Shown here in pieces: positions 37,881-50,699 of a DNA stretch of 64,000 nt. The stretch's first letter is position 1; each line of letters starts with the position of its first letter. The DNA is from Lingula anatina (Eukaryota; Brachiopoda; Lingulata; Lingulida; Lingulidae): contig NW_019775618.1 of assembly GCF_001039355.2 (NCBI RefSeq), forward strand, positions 138,908 through 202,907. Direction: 5' to 3'. Under the pieces are notes generated by a model that had not been told where the DNA came from, ran no database searches, and saw only the letters and a program-made list of their open reading frames with translations. The position numbers and the translations under genes were made by a program.

Positions 37881-37949
<69 letters not shown>
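37881..37949. repeat. (TA)n microsatellite
   Basis: About 69 bases of alternating TA that abuts the inverted-repeat element at 37950. Confidence 0.95.
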
Positions 37950-37951
<2 letters not shown>

Positions 37952-38071
37952 TAAAATCGACAAGCCGACGTTGCGGTCTCACCTTGAGATTATGTAGCTA
38001 TGACACTGAAACAGGTGACACGTCCACTCAAGTGGGTGAAAGGCAACGTCGGCTTGAAGTTAAATTTTACC
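37950..38071. mobile_element. 122-bp miniature inverted-repeat element
   Basis: Ends GGTAAAAT...ATTTTACC, with a second nested pair AAGCCGACGTTGC / GCAACGTCGGCTT. It directly follows a (TA)n tract, fitting insertion at a TA target. Non-coding. Confidence 0.7.
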
Positions 38072-40190
38072 ACATAATGTCATCAATTCCATTCTCATAT
38101 ATAATGCCAATAATGCCTCATAAAATAAATCACAGATTTATTTTACAATCGGAAATAAATCAATTCCTATTTAATTCTGAGAAATTTTATATGTCCAAAA
38201 TCAGGCGTTGTTAAATCCTTCCTGGAATATTCGGGAAATGTATGGTTATTTCTTACTTTTAACCACCACCATATCCGGCAGTCTCATATATAATCCACAA
38301 CAGACACGTGCGCAGGAGTTGAAACCTCGCTGCGGTCCAGTGTAACACGCGCGTTTGGTTTCTATCTTGGTCCTAAGGCGGCGTCCGGGATACCAAGCGT
38401 TTGCTGCAGAATACCATTTACAATGCTTCAAACTAGCACCTGGCAGCAGCTAATCCGACCGGGACTCGAATTCATTTCCTATATCTGATTACCGAAGCCT
38501 CTGGAGTGTTCCATTCAATATGTCAGGGCTAGCATTGCTGGGTTGTCGCTCTCTCTCTCTCTGGATCTCACTGGAACTCAGCTCGCGTTAAGACTTGCTT
38601 TTTATGTACAGACACAGATGTACATATATAGCCGTCACCTGCGTCTGTCGTCGCCGTCGCCGTGCACTTTCGGTGATAACATGATAAGTTGAAAAACGTT
38701 TTACCTTTTGTCTTCAAACTTACGGAAGTGATGAATATTCATACAATACAGGCCGAGTTCGAAAATCAGCATGATTGGACCATTTTCCAAAATTGAAGAA
38801 AACCCTATTTTGGGCACTGCCGCCATAATGACCATTAAAAGAAAACCATGTTACTTATGATTCTCAAACTTACTAAAATATTAATGGTTTTGATCTGTTC
38901 ATTGATATTGTTAATTGGAATAGGAATTAAGCTAATTGTTAATTGGAATAGGAATTAAGCTGAAATGCTTGCTTGAGTTGGAAAACCATTCTGATTACAT
39001 TTTTCTCTGAAAGCAATGCAGTACTTTGTGAAATGTTCATTTTCACATATTGGCATTTTCTCTGTGAGACCTAGGTCTCCCACGGGCAACAAGCTGAATC
39101 ATAGATTTTCTAATTGTCTATGTTATTTATAATAGTATTTATATGTATAGTATAATTAAGAAGTGGTGGTGATTATGCTGTTAATCATTACGTAGCATTG
39201 CATCAAGATTGACAAAAAAAAACTGCTTTTTGCATTGCCACCACAAAATGAAAAGAAACCTGTGTTACTTATTATTTTGTAACTTACAAATTTACTGATT
39301 CTTAGGATTGACATACATACAGCTCAAACTGGAAAACCAGCTTCATTGGTTTTTCTCGAATTCATGTATTTTTTTTTTTTTCATATTCCGGTTATTTCAA
39401 ACTTGAACTCTCATGGGCCTGAAGCCTTATGCTAGTTAAATATTCTTTATATCCATATTACCTGTTGTAGTTAATTAAAATTTGGCGTTGACTTTGCTGC
39501 TAAGCACAATGTATTTTTGCATCAGAATTGACAGTAGCCTGTTTTGTGCATCATTATTTTCTGCTTTTTGTCTGTACAATTGACAGCTTTGCTGCCTTAT
39601 TTTTCTTTTCTTTTTTCCTGTCTCATAGAAATGTTCACAACGCTGTTTCTTCACTTGTCGGTACAAAACGGTCGCGTGCGTTCAGTGACAGATGGGATTT
39701 TATGTTTTTAAAGATTGTGGCTTCTCTTATATCAGTAACCTTTCAATAAACACAATTCTGAATATAAGGGGGTGTTAAGCAATTAGAACACATTGCGACA
39801 TGGGATATGGGATGTTATCAAGAATGTACTGATATACCATATATAAATGTTATGCATATATTATGTATTAGGCTTATTATGTATTTCCAATCTTGATATT
39901 ATGAGTAGGGAAACAAAGCCTGTGTCTCTCGCATTATAACATTAAAAAAATCCCACTTTGCGTCATAACGCCAATTCTGACAGCTCACACTTACAGACAT
40001 TGTAGATGTCTCATTCAAAGTAAAGACACATTTAAGAGACACGACTTCAAATTACATTGTGGGTTACTTTTCAAATCCATATAATTCTTGTTTTATACAA
40101 TATTACATTGTGATAGAAAGACCTCTCAGGTCCTGCGCCAGGACGTAATTTACATGGAAGAAAACGCGTAAGCCAGTTCATTTGGTATGG

Positions 40191-40230
40191 TGACGTAATC
40201 GACGGACTAAAAACTCTCAGCATGACGTCA
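40191..40230. promoter_or_regulatory. Pair of CRE-type motifs
   Basis: TGACGTAA at 40191-40198 and the full palindrome TGACGTCA at 40223-40230, about 1.1 kb beyond the stop codon of the first Gadd45 gene. This is motif evidence only. Confidence 0.25.
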
Positions 40231-41373
40231 TTGACGGTGGTCGGATTTCAATGCACCTTGTTCGTCTCAGAACGCCAGGACGAATCTGCCGTTTCTGCTT
40301 TGAAGTACCCATTTGATCTAAATTGGGATCATTTTGTTGCACATAAAATAAATTTGACTTAACGAGAAGTAATTTGTTTCATTTATAGTGTTTAGATAAC
40401 GTTAACGACGAGTTTGTTTAGCTCAAGTAAGAGGAACACTTTTTAGAATTGTTAATTGGCTGTATCTTTTACTAGTTTTCTTTTACTGAGTGACGCAAAA
40501 TGGAATCGGGGAAAAAAAGCGTATGATTACTAATTACGGTTTTGGCACTTTCCCCATACTTAAAACTGATTACCACCTCTATTTGATTTGGAAATTAATT
40601 TAGCTCAGTTGAGATAAATTTAGCTCCCGTACTTGATTTAAGACTTACATCTGGATTACTAGGGATTTGAGTGATTTGAGATTAGTGCGCTTTCCTTATT
40701 CGTTATACCGACGTTCAACCTCTTTCATCGTTTCATTTTGAAATTTCATGTTAGCGCGAAACGTACACATCACCTTTTCTACCATTGCATGTGGAAAGAA
40801 TGAAATACAAACTCTGCAAAAACAACGTATATTGTTTATTAGGATTCATCTTTGAAAATCAACAGAAATGAAGTTTATTGATGAGATCCTACAAGAGGCT
40901 CGTCTTGATAAAAAAAAAAGAATTGTGAAAACTTGTATGATGACACCGCATAAACGCTAGAAGCTCTTTCCAACGGCGAGTATAATTGAAGAATTTAGCA
41001 AAACTGTCAACAAACATTCTCACAAATCGTTCGGATGCTCAACCGAAAATATAAAATGTGTCGTCCGGTTTTTTTTTCTGGGGGCAAACGACCCCTAATC
41101 CAGTATTGTAATTCTGCAAGGATGCCTGTATGTTACAGTGTAGTTCCATCCTTCAAAATGGCATATAACCAGGGAATTGGTGACTATGGTGCCCTCAATT
41201 GTTAGGCGATGGTGCCCTCCATTCTGGAGACGCCGTGGGCGAATACACATGGACTGCGCAAGCGCATGCCACTGGAACGGACTGGGCCGTTGTCTAATCC
41301 CGCGCGGAACAGGGGCCATATTCTGCGTTTGCTGGGACGCAGTGCTGAGAAGACAGCAGCCAGCTGGCTCTCT

Positions 41374-44300
41374 TCATTCCGGAAGGTCAATGACTGGTCT
41401 AGGTAAGACGCCTTCACTGGCTTTGGAAAATGTTAAAACTTCTTCATCTGCCGGGCTGTTATTTTCCTTCGAAAACTGAAAATATATGAAAGGAAAAACT
41501 TAATATCATTGCCAAAATAAACAAACAAAGTCAGTATTTATTATTATAAATAAACGACACGTGAGAAGATCATATAAACACCTGTGAATTTCTTCTAAAC
41601 GTGACCATGGCATTTTGTTGGACGAAATTGGAAGCCCTACCCGAACACGATCCGACGCAAGTAGTACAGCCTACGTCACGCTTTTATGTATTTCTTTTAC
41701 TTCCGCAAAGTGTCTCTCGTTCAGTTTTTTTTTTTTTTTTTTATTCAAGCTTAAAAGACAATTATTCCAAATAAAAGAAATAGTTATGTTTACAGATAAG
41801 GTACCCACCTCTACCAAAGCACAATCCAGAGATTGCGCGTTATTACTGCGGCCAGCAGCGAAGTCGTTGTCATTTGCTGGAAGACTGTCGCCTAAAAGAA
41901 GTTTTCCAAGCTTGGTCGCCGAATCAACCTAGAGAGTATAAAATAATCATGTTTTTAGCAAATATGGCTTATGTTGTTTTTAATTCTAAATTGATTAACA
42001 GAATTGATGAATAAAAAGTGACGAACAGCCACTGTTAATTTAACATCTTGCGTTCCCTTTACTGTAAAATATCATTTATTTCAAGATACATAAAATATAT
42101 GCTCAGTTCATGTCTTAAAGCCGTCAAATTAGGGACGACACTTTGTCAATATATTCAAAGGTTTGAACCAAGAGTAGGTCTATCTGACATACGGAAACTA
42201 TATTTTTGAAGTGTCCTCTAATGAGGCATATGTAATATGGTTGGACAATATTGTACCAGTATATGCACGTCTTACTTGAACTGTTTTCAGCAAACGTTAA
42301 TATATAGGCTTATAAGAGACAGCTTGAGCTAAGTCCGTATTTATTGAAAAATATGTTTTCAGAGTTTTGTAGAACCCTTTGTTTAAAAGGCTTCCTGCTT
42401 TTTCACAACTGCTTATTTTTCTATGAGAAGTAAAAACAGACATACGTCATGACAATCAATTAATACTCTAAGTATTTGGTTCATACGGGTAAAATTTGAT
42501 TGAAATGTTCACTCTTATGAAGCCGAGCGACTTCACCTTGCTGCATCACATTCGAGACTTCACTTGCAAAAGACCTGACCTCACAGAATTGAGGCATTTG
42601 AGGTGAAAGCTGCCATTACCTAATTTATCGTTGTAAAGACATTTGACGGGTCACTCCTCATCATAAAATAACGTTCATTTTTGGTTGAATGAAATATTTG
42701 CATATTATTCAATTTTTACTTTATTCAAAGAGTCGCCCCGAGATTTATTATTTACGCTATTAATTTGCTAAAATCCGGGTTTGCGTCCACGTTGATGGAA
42801 ATCAAATGGTTATTTGATTATTTTTCCATTATTTCTTCTTTCGATCAAAAAATGTCTGATTACATTGTTACTTTTTAAATAAATATTCGCCAAAGACTTG
42901 TTAATTTATCACCACCGTTCTGCACTGCAGGGAAAACTCCAAATTACTCGGTCATCCTACAAGCCACATGACCCGGTCATTCCCGGGCCAGGCGATGTAT
43001 GCAGGCCAGACATACAATAGGTCTTTTCAGGCTTAGATTATTTGTCCTTAACATATGTTGGTCTCTCGTGTGTTTGGTCTTAACATATATTTTTTTACCA
43101 CCATGCACGAGCTAGGTCTGCACTGAATATTCTTAATCATCAGGATAATTAAACCGACTTGTATCGTATATTTAAGAGGCATAGGGGTACCATGAGTTCG
43201 CACCCACAGGTAGTTTACTTTTTGACCTGTCTCTTTGTGTCAGTTATTCATAATAGGTAGAATATAATATCTGCTTTGACGGCGTGTCTGGTCAGCTGGC
43301 CTGTCTGCAGTCAATGTCTGACTGCCACAATGACGCATCTGTGGCGTTTTCACCTCAAGCACCTGTCTCTACTGATACACAGAGATCAGGTACACCTTAC
43401 AGCCAGGTGAATGTCAATAGCAGTTGTACAAATCTTAACACCTGGACTGACTTGGATACAGTATGTGTTCCCTACTCAGAGTTTGCACTGATAAGTACAA
43501 GTTGAAGAATAAGCTCGCTACATGTATCTGTTACATACCTTAATAACTTGTATGTCGTTCTCCCAACAGTATGCCTCTAATAGTGTGAAATGAATACATA
43601 GCTCCAGGTTATCCAAGGTATCCGCCGCCAATACACACAGCATTACGTGGTCTGAACTTCTGGAAATTAGACGACATCATTAGATACCAACTACGTACTG
43701 TAACAATAACATAGATGTACCTGTATTAGCAACGGTGTTGTTAGGTGTGTTATGGAAACATAACAATTTCAATACATAATATTTTCAAAACATACACGTC
43801 AAGTTGGTCTAAAATCACTGCAAGAGGTACGCATATTATTCACTTTTAAAAGTAAACAGAGTACCTCAAATGTATATCAGGAATAATAAAGCCAGCATTT
43901 GAGTATTTCAAAGCACTTACTCTTCTAGTCTTCTTGCTGCCTGATACACACCGCAGGTAACACGATTCGTCTCCTTAGCTTCTTGCAGGCTTAATTGAAG
44001 AGATACGCTGATGGCATTGGGGCGCGTTGTTAACGTGCTGATGAAAAAAATTATATATGCTAATATTATTTAAGTCAATGATTCTTTATATTTTGCGCAG
44101 CAGTTATTTGGTCTTTTTATATGTTAGCAAAGGTTTTATGTGCCAGTGGCGGATTTAAGGGGGTGTCAGGGTCCTGACCCCCCCCCCCCTTCAATTTTTG
44201 AAAAAAAAATCACACCAATGGTCCCCTCTTGAAATTAGAATTTTGACTAGCTGAATCATAGTTCTAAACTGTACCAAACATTTTCTGGGCCTCCGAACCC

Positions 44301-44498
44301 CACCTCAAAGGGTGGGGGTCGGCTTCGCATCCGCGGACCCCACCTCCCTTCAAATAATCCTGGATCCACCCCTGTGGGTAATTAATTGAATAAAACGAAA
44401 GTTGCCTACCTTCTTCCAACGCCGTGCAATGTCATGCCATTGTTGTTATTGTTCATCTGAAGGTACGAGATGGTCCTCAATGATTCCTGATAACCCAT
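41374..44498 (-). CDS. Gadd45-family stress protein A (182 aa, five exons)
   Basis: Gadd45 proteins are small acidic proteins of the ribosomal L7Ae/L30e fold that bind the MAP3K MTK1, CDK1-cyclin B, PCNA and p21 after DNA damage or stress. Exons: 44410-44498, 43921-44037, 43539-43659, 41809-41928, 41374-41475. All junctions are GT-AG and in phase. Signature blocks are visible: TCGVYQAARRLE (exon 2), HVMLCVLAAD, IHFTLLEAYCWENDI (exon 3), LDCALVE at the end of exon 4, and a C-terminal RPVIDLPE, comparable to the vertebrate ending. The N-terminus (MGYQESLRTISY, then an Asn run) is shared with the neighbours, which fixes the start. A hAT-like element (44144-44374) sits in intron 1. The copy is diverged from its neighbours and intact. 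Confidence 0.95.
44144..44374. mobile_element. hAT-like miniature element in intron 1 of Gadd45 A
   Basis: Begins CAGTGGCGGATTTAAGG and ends TGGATCCACCCCTG, imperfect inverted termini of the hAT miniature type, with a C-rich run inside. No clear target duplication remains. Confidence 0.6.
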
Positions 44499-44608
44499 AT
44501 TATTCAAAATATGTCAGAAATGAAATACTGTAGGTTCCACTCGTTCTTGACTGTGTGCACTGGTAGCTTGTAAAGTTGAGAATGGTTTCACCTCAGACGC
44601 CGCGCCTA

Positions 44609-44631
44609 CTTAAGGAGTAGGCCACGTGGTC
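44609..44631 (-). promoter_or_regulatory. Conserved promoter block of Gadd45 A: E-box and TTAA
   Basis: CACGTG at 44623-44628 inside GCCACGTGGTC, then TTAA nine bases downstream in the minus direction, 111 bases before the ATG. The same arrangement precedes genes B and C. CACGTG is the site of USF, MYC, MITF/TFEB-type bHLH factors. TTAA may act as a weak TATA box. Confidence 0.6.
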
Positions 44632-44699
44632 AGGTGACATTTAACTGCGCGTCCTTAATTCTCCGGTCTTTGATAAGTGAAAGTGAGGTCTCTTATTTA

Positions 44700-47173
44700 T
44701 ATGAATACAGCGAACTGAATTCATTTCTTACTGAAAGTATATAAGCCCGATCAATAAATGGAAGTTCTTTTAAGAAAACAATGTGTCAGTTGTAATAGTT
44801 CCGGATGTTGAAAATTATGGTTAATTTGTAAAAACAATATAAAATATGTGCTTATTGTCGATCAAATCTGTGAGTTTCAGAAAAAAGATTGCACTTTAAC
44901 GAAAAACAAATTTGTTTTTTATACTTTTTGCGCGGATTTATTTTCACTCAAGTTTCTCCTTTTTTTTCTTTTTTTAAATTTACCAAGTACGTATGAATCA
45001 GATTACGTTCTCTAAATGAACCGCATTTGTATTGATGACCGACTCAACAACCACTGGTATTAATTCCAAGGGTTTCATTTTTTAAAAAAGATCGTCGCAC
45101 ATTTTTTTTATTTGAAAAGAAGTCTACATCATCCACCTGACACATGACATCTGGCAGTGGGTGGGCTTAGGGCGTGTCAGCAGTCAAGATCGGTCCTTCA
45201 GTTAAGAGTGCGTCTCATTATGATGAATTTACCAAAGGAAGCCAAACAAACGCGGCTTAACTTGGATACAAATACGGTGGGTGGCGAAGAGAGTGAGCTG
45301 CTGACAAAAACATCATATGTTGACCTAGTGATCACATACACCCCATTCTCATAGATTAGATCGACCTACATTGGATCGACCTAACTCCCTGGGGGTTCAC
45401 GCTAAATAGCTGTCAGCCGGGCGGACACGAAAGTTAATTGCCCCTTAAAGCTTGTAGTAGGCGGGGACGGACACTTAAGGGGGATTATCTGACAGTAATC
45501 TAGTGAGACTCCCCGCGGTGATAGATCGATCTAAAAGTTGTGAGAACAGAGCCTTGGTCTAATCGTTTTTCTTTACAATGTAGTGTGACTAATATGTCTT
45601 ACGTCTTACGATTTTAACTTACTTCTGCCCCGAATTGGTGAACCTTTTTGTGCACACAAAAATCGGCCCAATCAGGATTTAAGTAAGCTTAGCACCTCTG
45701 TTATATGTCATGGGCACATTTACGACCAAGAAAGACGAGATATGTAGTTACTCGGTTCACATATTTTTAAAATGTACTGTGTGTGAAAGAGACAAAATGT
45801 CAGAATTATCAATTAACTCAGCGTACTTCCGGTGTCAAACCCCTTGCCATTTTCACAATACATTGCGAACACGTCGTCTTCAACCAGACACAACCAGTCT
45901 TTATCTGTCTGATCTAACGTCACCAATATGCCAATATATAATTACAAATCAAGACAGAAACCATCAGCTTAATCAATAGTATGGAGTTTATTTAACCGCT
46001 ACGCATTACGGTACAACAGTGCATTCAAAGAACAATGAAAATAACCCATTCTTTTTGAAAACCTTCGTTATTTCATACAATTCGTTATTTCATACAATTT
46101 CTAATAAAACAAATTAGTTTTAAACACATGGCCGGCTACTTAAACAGGTGTAACAGGAATGGCAGTCCGCTAGGAACCGTAGTCTGTTCCCAATTACTTT
46201 GTACAGGTGACATTCGTCCCACACTGCATACTAACTCCAATACTCCGACTAACCGTAAACTGTGTCAATCATATGGGTCCCGGACTTCCGTTCCTAGGAC
46301 TTCCATTCCTGTCACACCGGCGTGTCTTCCTGTATATTTCAGAAGAAAATAAAGACACCAAGTACTTTTATTTCAGTTTGCCGTTTTAAAGGTCTGGATA
46401 AGGAGAGATAAGTAGCTTTTCAGGATATGTGGGCATGAAAATGTAGCTCTGGAACATTTTCAAACCCGGGTAGAATACCTTTAATATAAATAAGTTTCAT
46501 TTGTGTGGACGGCAGGAGATACAGGTATAACTTATTTGACATAATATACAACACAAACACCGTCAAATGTTCTGATCTTTTTAAAGTCCTCATCCTCGAG
46601 TAGAGTAGTCTCTCAAAACCGTGTAATATCTCTTCTTTGAAGGTGTCGTGACCGTCCCTGCAGCGTCATGGCGACTGGGCGACTTCTAGACAGGCGGGTA
46701 TCACAAGGTGCCGTGACGCGGCTACGGGAACCTATTCCACCGTTACTACATGTAGCTATAGGCACTCTGGTACTTGAACCGTTTTTTTTCATCGTAATGA
46801 ACAAGAGGATCGACATTGGATGCCATTACCTGAGCTGCGTCACGGCGACTGGGCGACTTCTAAACCGACAGCGACAGTTGCTTTCAGGTACGATAACCGG
46901 TGTCATTGTGTGACATCGTACAGGTAGTTCTACTGATCGCGACTGGCATGTTCGACCATTAATACTGTTATTAGGCACCCTGAGACTTTTTAAACACAAA
47001 GACAATGGATGGTTCACGTATTAGCTCAGACGGTCTTTATATGTTTTTTGCCTTGGAACCGGCGTCGGCGCCAATCTCTCGTGGTTAAGGCACTTGGTTT
47101 CGTGGTTCAGACACGTGCTTCTGCATTAGCTGGGACGAAGCGATGGGCTGATAACAATGGATTTATCCACCTT
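44700..47173. other. Spacer between Gadd45 A and B
   Basis: Contains a family-1 element (45340-45545), a fragment related to the inverted-repeat element at 59299-59620 in opposite orientation (46135-46330), and a GC-rich stretch with the block GGCGACTGGGCGACTTCTA occurring twice (46674 and 46847 regions), probably within the 3' UTR of gene B. No gene seen. Confidence 0.45.
45340..45545. mobile_element. Miniature inverted-repeat element, family 1 (copy 3)
   Basis: Termini TAGATCGACCTA and TAGATCGATCTA. Internal arms CTAACTCCCTGGGGGTTC and CTAGTGAGACTCCCCGC correspond to copies 1 and 2. Non-coding. Confidence 0.65.
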
Positions 47174-50100
47174 TCAAACTGGAAGTTCGATGATTGGTCT
47201 TGGTTGGTCAACGTTTTCGTTGGCTTTGCAAAAGTCTAGAACTCTTGCGTCTGCGTCGCTTTTATTTTCTTTTGGGAACTGAAATGAGGCAATTTACCAA
47301 ATTTAAAGTGGATTCAGACTTTTAAAAAAAATGTCCACAGCTGTTCCTTATTTTGCTTTAATTATGTAATCACTGATTGACATGTACGTATATATCTTGT
47401 AAATGTGTAGATCGGGCGATAAGGTACAATCAATCCAATGTAAGCTTACGTTGGAGGAGAAGAAGAAGGGTAATTAGGTATAGGTCTGGTTTGAAATTGC
47501 GATTTATTCCTTGTTCGTTAAATTAAAAGAAATCGCCAGATTCCATTTATACATTTTTGTAGAAAGATGCTAACCTCTATCAAAACACAGTCCAATGCCC
47601 GTAAATCATCACTGCAGCCAGCCACATAGTTGTTGGCATTTGCTGGAAGATTGTCGTCAAACAGGAGTCTCCATAACTTCGTCGCAGAATCCACCTAATA
47701 GAAAAAAAAAAAATAAACAAAGTCACGTGAATTAAGAAACTATACAAAATAGAGTATATTGACCGCAATCATAATCAAAAACCCTATGAAGGCCAAGTGT
47801 AACATTTTCAAAAATCACGTGTCTCAGGTTGTGGGAAGCCATATCCAGTTGATTGGATATTGTTGACAGGACCGTCTTTGCACCTTGCAATAATTAAATG
47901 ACGCAGTAATGTGGCACAAAAATTGTGGTAAGAATGGGGTCTCTCCTAAGCTATCTATCATATCTAATATTCAATGACAGGTTTCGTGGAACTTTGAGCA
48001 CGTGATAAATCATAAATCATAACAACCTAGGAATAATTACAGTTATGCTTGCTTTTTTCATTCCCCCGATCGAATTCGCAATACTAAGAAGTCCAGATGA
48101 AAAATAAACAATTTAAACCGCGTCTTCTAAAGTTGATAGGAAAATACGTGCATCTTTGACTACGGTTCCTATTAAGCGCCCCAATGTATACTCCATAATG
48201 CAGCCCCAATTGCTTCAAAATCTTAACTGCTATGCACAGTTTGCTAAAATCATATCCAACCTACTGTCTATATCCATTAGCCATGACCTGACAGGAGTCC
48301 ATGAAGTGCCCTTCACCTCGGACTGAGACGTCTTTCAAATTAAAATGTAGAGACATGATGATTTAAACTGAGACATAATGACTCAATTTAAAATGGTTTT
48401 ATGACATCAATTATGCCAACGCGACCCAACTAACAGACGTTATTTGTGAATCTAATGTTGGGCACCTATTGCAAGGGGTCGACCTTGATTCCAGTGCCCT
48501 TGCGTGGTTGACCTTAGTCTTATTAATGCCTTTGTGCCAAAACGTCATTGTCATGTACTGGTATTATCATTTCCTTTGTAAGTGTCTTCATGATTCTGTT
48601 ACTGTAAAGAGTCTAACCGGCCTGCATCGGCTTCGACTGGTTTGCTCCAATGTTTCTCAATATTAGGCCTACTTCATTTGGTCACGGAAGAAACTCTCAT
48701 TGACATGAATACTACATTACTTCATTAGTCATACAAGGTCTGTGAGTGCTCAAAGGTCGATCCAGGTCTTGATTTACAGCAGAAGGATTGCCCTTGATTT
48801 ATTGCCTACCAACTGATTTTTAATATAATATTTGCACGTTTGAAATGCATGACTTAATTATGCTAATTTTAATTTAAATGTACAAATCCTATTTAGCTGT
48901 TTGGGTTTAAATGACCAATATGATGTGCTACTGCAGTACTCTGAACAAGTTCACGTTAAAGGTCACATCAGAGGTTGTCAAGTCAGCGGCTCCTCTTTGT
49001 TCTCTGCTGTCTGACTGCTACAGTGACATTTATAACTAACTGGTCATCAGGGTGAAATGTAAGACTGGGCTCCCATACCTAGATCGATCTAACAGGATCG
49101 ATCCATCTCCGAGGGGTTTCTCGCTAAATTGCATTCAGCTTAAGCGGCTTAGATGTCTGGCACGCCTACTGAAGCTGCTAAACTAAAATAAATTACCCCC
49201 TCGGAGATAGATCGATCCACAGTTAGTACGATAGGGTCTCAGAATGGTCCCTAAGATACCTTCACTTTACACATGCACCTGTTCCCTAGCATTAAAAACT
49301 GACATCATGCACCTGTATGGCAGGTATATACCTCAGTGTCAGGTGCACTTATGTTTTAATGGAATAAAGCCAGGTGTTAAGAAGTGCCCAGCGTCTTTCT
49401 TGCAGAAACACGGTGCTCTAATACTAAACCCATTAACTATTATTTTTTACGCACCTTAATGACCCGGATGTCGTTCTCCCAGCAGTACGCCTCTAGCAGA
49501 GTAAAATGGATGCTCAGCTCCAGATCATCTAATGTGTCCGCCGCCAGGATGCACAACATCACGTGATCCGTATTTCTGCAAAATAAAATTCAATCTTTGA
49601 ACAAAATAAACCTTAAACTAACGTTTCTGTAAAAAAAAACGTGTTATGTAATCAAAAGAAGGGGCATGCTAAATCAACCATTTACTCCAGAAATATTATA
49701 TTTTACAGACCCTCTTTTTTCTTCTAATACGCACAGAGCACTACTTAGAGTACATTAGTCCTGAGATTTTTGGCAAGATTTTTGGCCTTTATAAACAATC
49801 AAGCAATTTGATTTTGCATAAAACACTCACGTTTCCAGCACCCTTGCCGCCTGGTACACCCCACAGGTCAGCCGGCCTTCCTCCCTGGCCTTAACGACAC
49901 TGGCACAAAGTGACCGGCAGATGTCACTGCTGTGGCGCGGAGGCACGACGCTGAAAAATTAACAGAGTTTAATCAATTTTAACACTCATCCACATATATA
50001 TATATTTTCAAGACAATTACAACACTGCCCAATCGTTTTCCTGACAAATATGTAGAAACAATAAGAACACCAAAAGCCAAAGTTTTTAGATATTTGATCC

Positions 50101-50534
50101 CTAATAATTTGGTGCCTATCAATTTATACCACACCAATATCTATGAACATGTATTTGTATAGCCTAATTCCCTGAAGTTAACTTTCCAGACACATAAATA
50201 TTGGATAATCCTCTTTCTTAGTAACAGTAACTTACATAATGTTTTACTGAATTAGACCACCTGTAAGATAAACAGCAATGGTCATCTATGGTTCTGAACG
50301 TGAAATTTACTTCGAGAAATCATACAATAACATACATACATTGTTTTATTATTTAACGCCATGACGGCGCTCGATAGAGAAAGGAGTTTCCAACAATGTG
50401 TTAAAACCAGAGTGTCGATCATTGTAATGCACTCAAGAATACGCCTACCTTTTGACTGTTGCGTCCACGGTTTCTTCATTGTTATTCTCCATCTGGATAT
50501 AGGAAACGCTTCTTAGTGATTCTGGGTAACCCAT
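47174..50534 (-). CDS. Gadd45-family stress protein B (183 aa, five exons)
   Basis: Exons: 50449-50534, 49831-49950, 49455-49575, 47575-47694, 47174-47278, all in phase with GT-AG sites. Exons 3 and 4 have exactly the lengths of the other copies (121 and 120 nt). The family core is clear: LTCGVYQAARVLE, DHVMLCILAADTLDD, IHFTLLEAYCWENDIRVIK, RALDCVLIE, and a C-terminal RPIIELP. The N-terminus MGYPESLRSVSYIQM is closest to gene A. It has the same expected roles (MAP3K activation, cell-cycle arrest, repair or demethylation scaffolding in nucleus and cytoplasm), inferred from the family. The long intron 3 (about 1.76 kb) carries a family-1 transposon at 49068-49245. No disabling change seen. Confidence 0.96.
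49068..49245. mobile_element. Miniature inverted-repeat element, family 1 (copy 4), in intron 3 of Gadd45 B
   Basis: Begins GGGCTCCCATACCTAGATCG, followed by the ATCGATC-rich arm. The opposite arm ends CTCGGAGATAGATCGATCC. Internal TTAAGCGGCTTAGATGTCTG matches copies 1 and 2. Confidence 0.65.
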
Positions 50535-50640
50535 CCTTGAAATATTATCTTTAGCAATTGTTTAATTTCACCCGTGTTATGCGATGTTCTCTGCACACGC
50601 GTTGACGTAAGAATGCGTACACCTAAGGAATCACTACTAC

Positions 50641-50663
50641 TTAAACTGCTCGGTCACGTGGTC
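50641..50663 (-). promoter_or_regulatory. Conserved promoter block of Gadd45 B: E-box and TTAA
   Basis: GGTCACGTGGTC at 50652-50663 and TTAA at 50641-50644, 10 bases apart, 106 bases before the ATG. The 12-base E-box context is identical to that of gene C. Confidence 0.65.
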
Positions 50664-50699
50664 GGTGGGTTGTTTAATACAATAAGCACGCGGCCCTGG

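Larger units (their letters stand above)
32926..41373. other. Long spacer between the G-gamma genes and the Gadd45 cluster
   Basis: No supported gene. Visible: (TTTA)n at 33383-33424 and (TG)n at 33427-33446; two 23-bp direct repeats at 34322-34367; a 42-bp perfect palindrome at 36980-37021; a (TA)n tract and small inverted-repeat element at 37881-38071; a 28-bp tandem duplication at 38907-38962 (related to 34480-34520); and two CRE-type sites at 40191-40230. Several open frames of 60-100 codons lack splice or family support. Confidence 0.5.

Noticed and set aside
41177-41479. Plus-strand frames of 65-100 codons over the end of Gadd45 A (similar ones at 46613-46913 and 54039-54281)
   Set aside because: Opposite-strand shadows of the last exon and the GC-rich 3' UTR.
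43284-43505. 73-codon plus-strand frame within the Gadd45 A intron 3
   Set aside because: No splice context or family signal. It lies next to exon 3 of a gene on the other strand.
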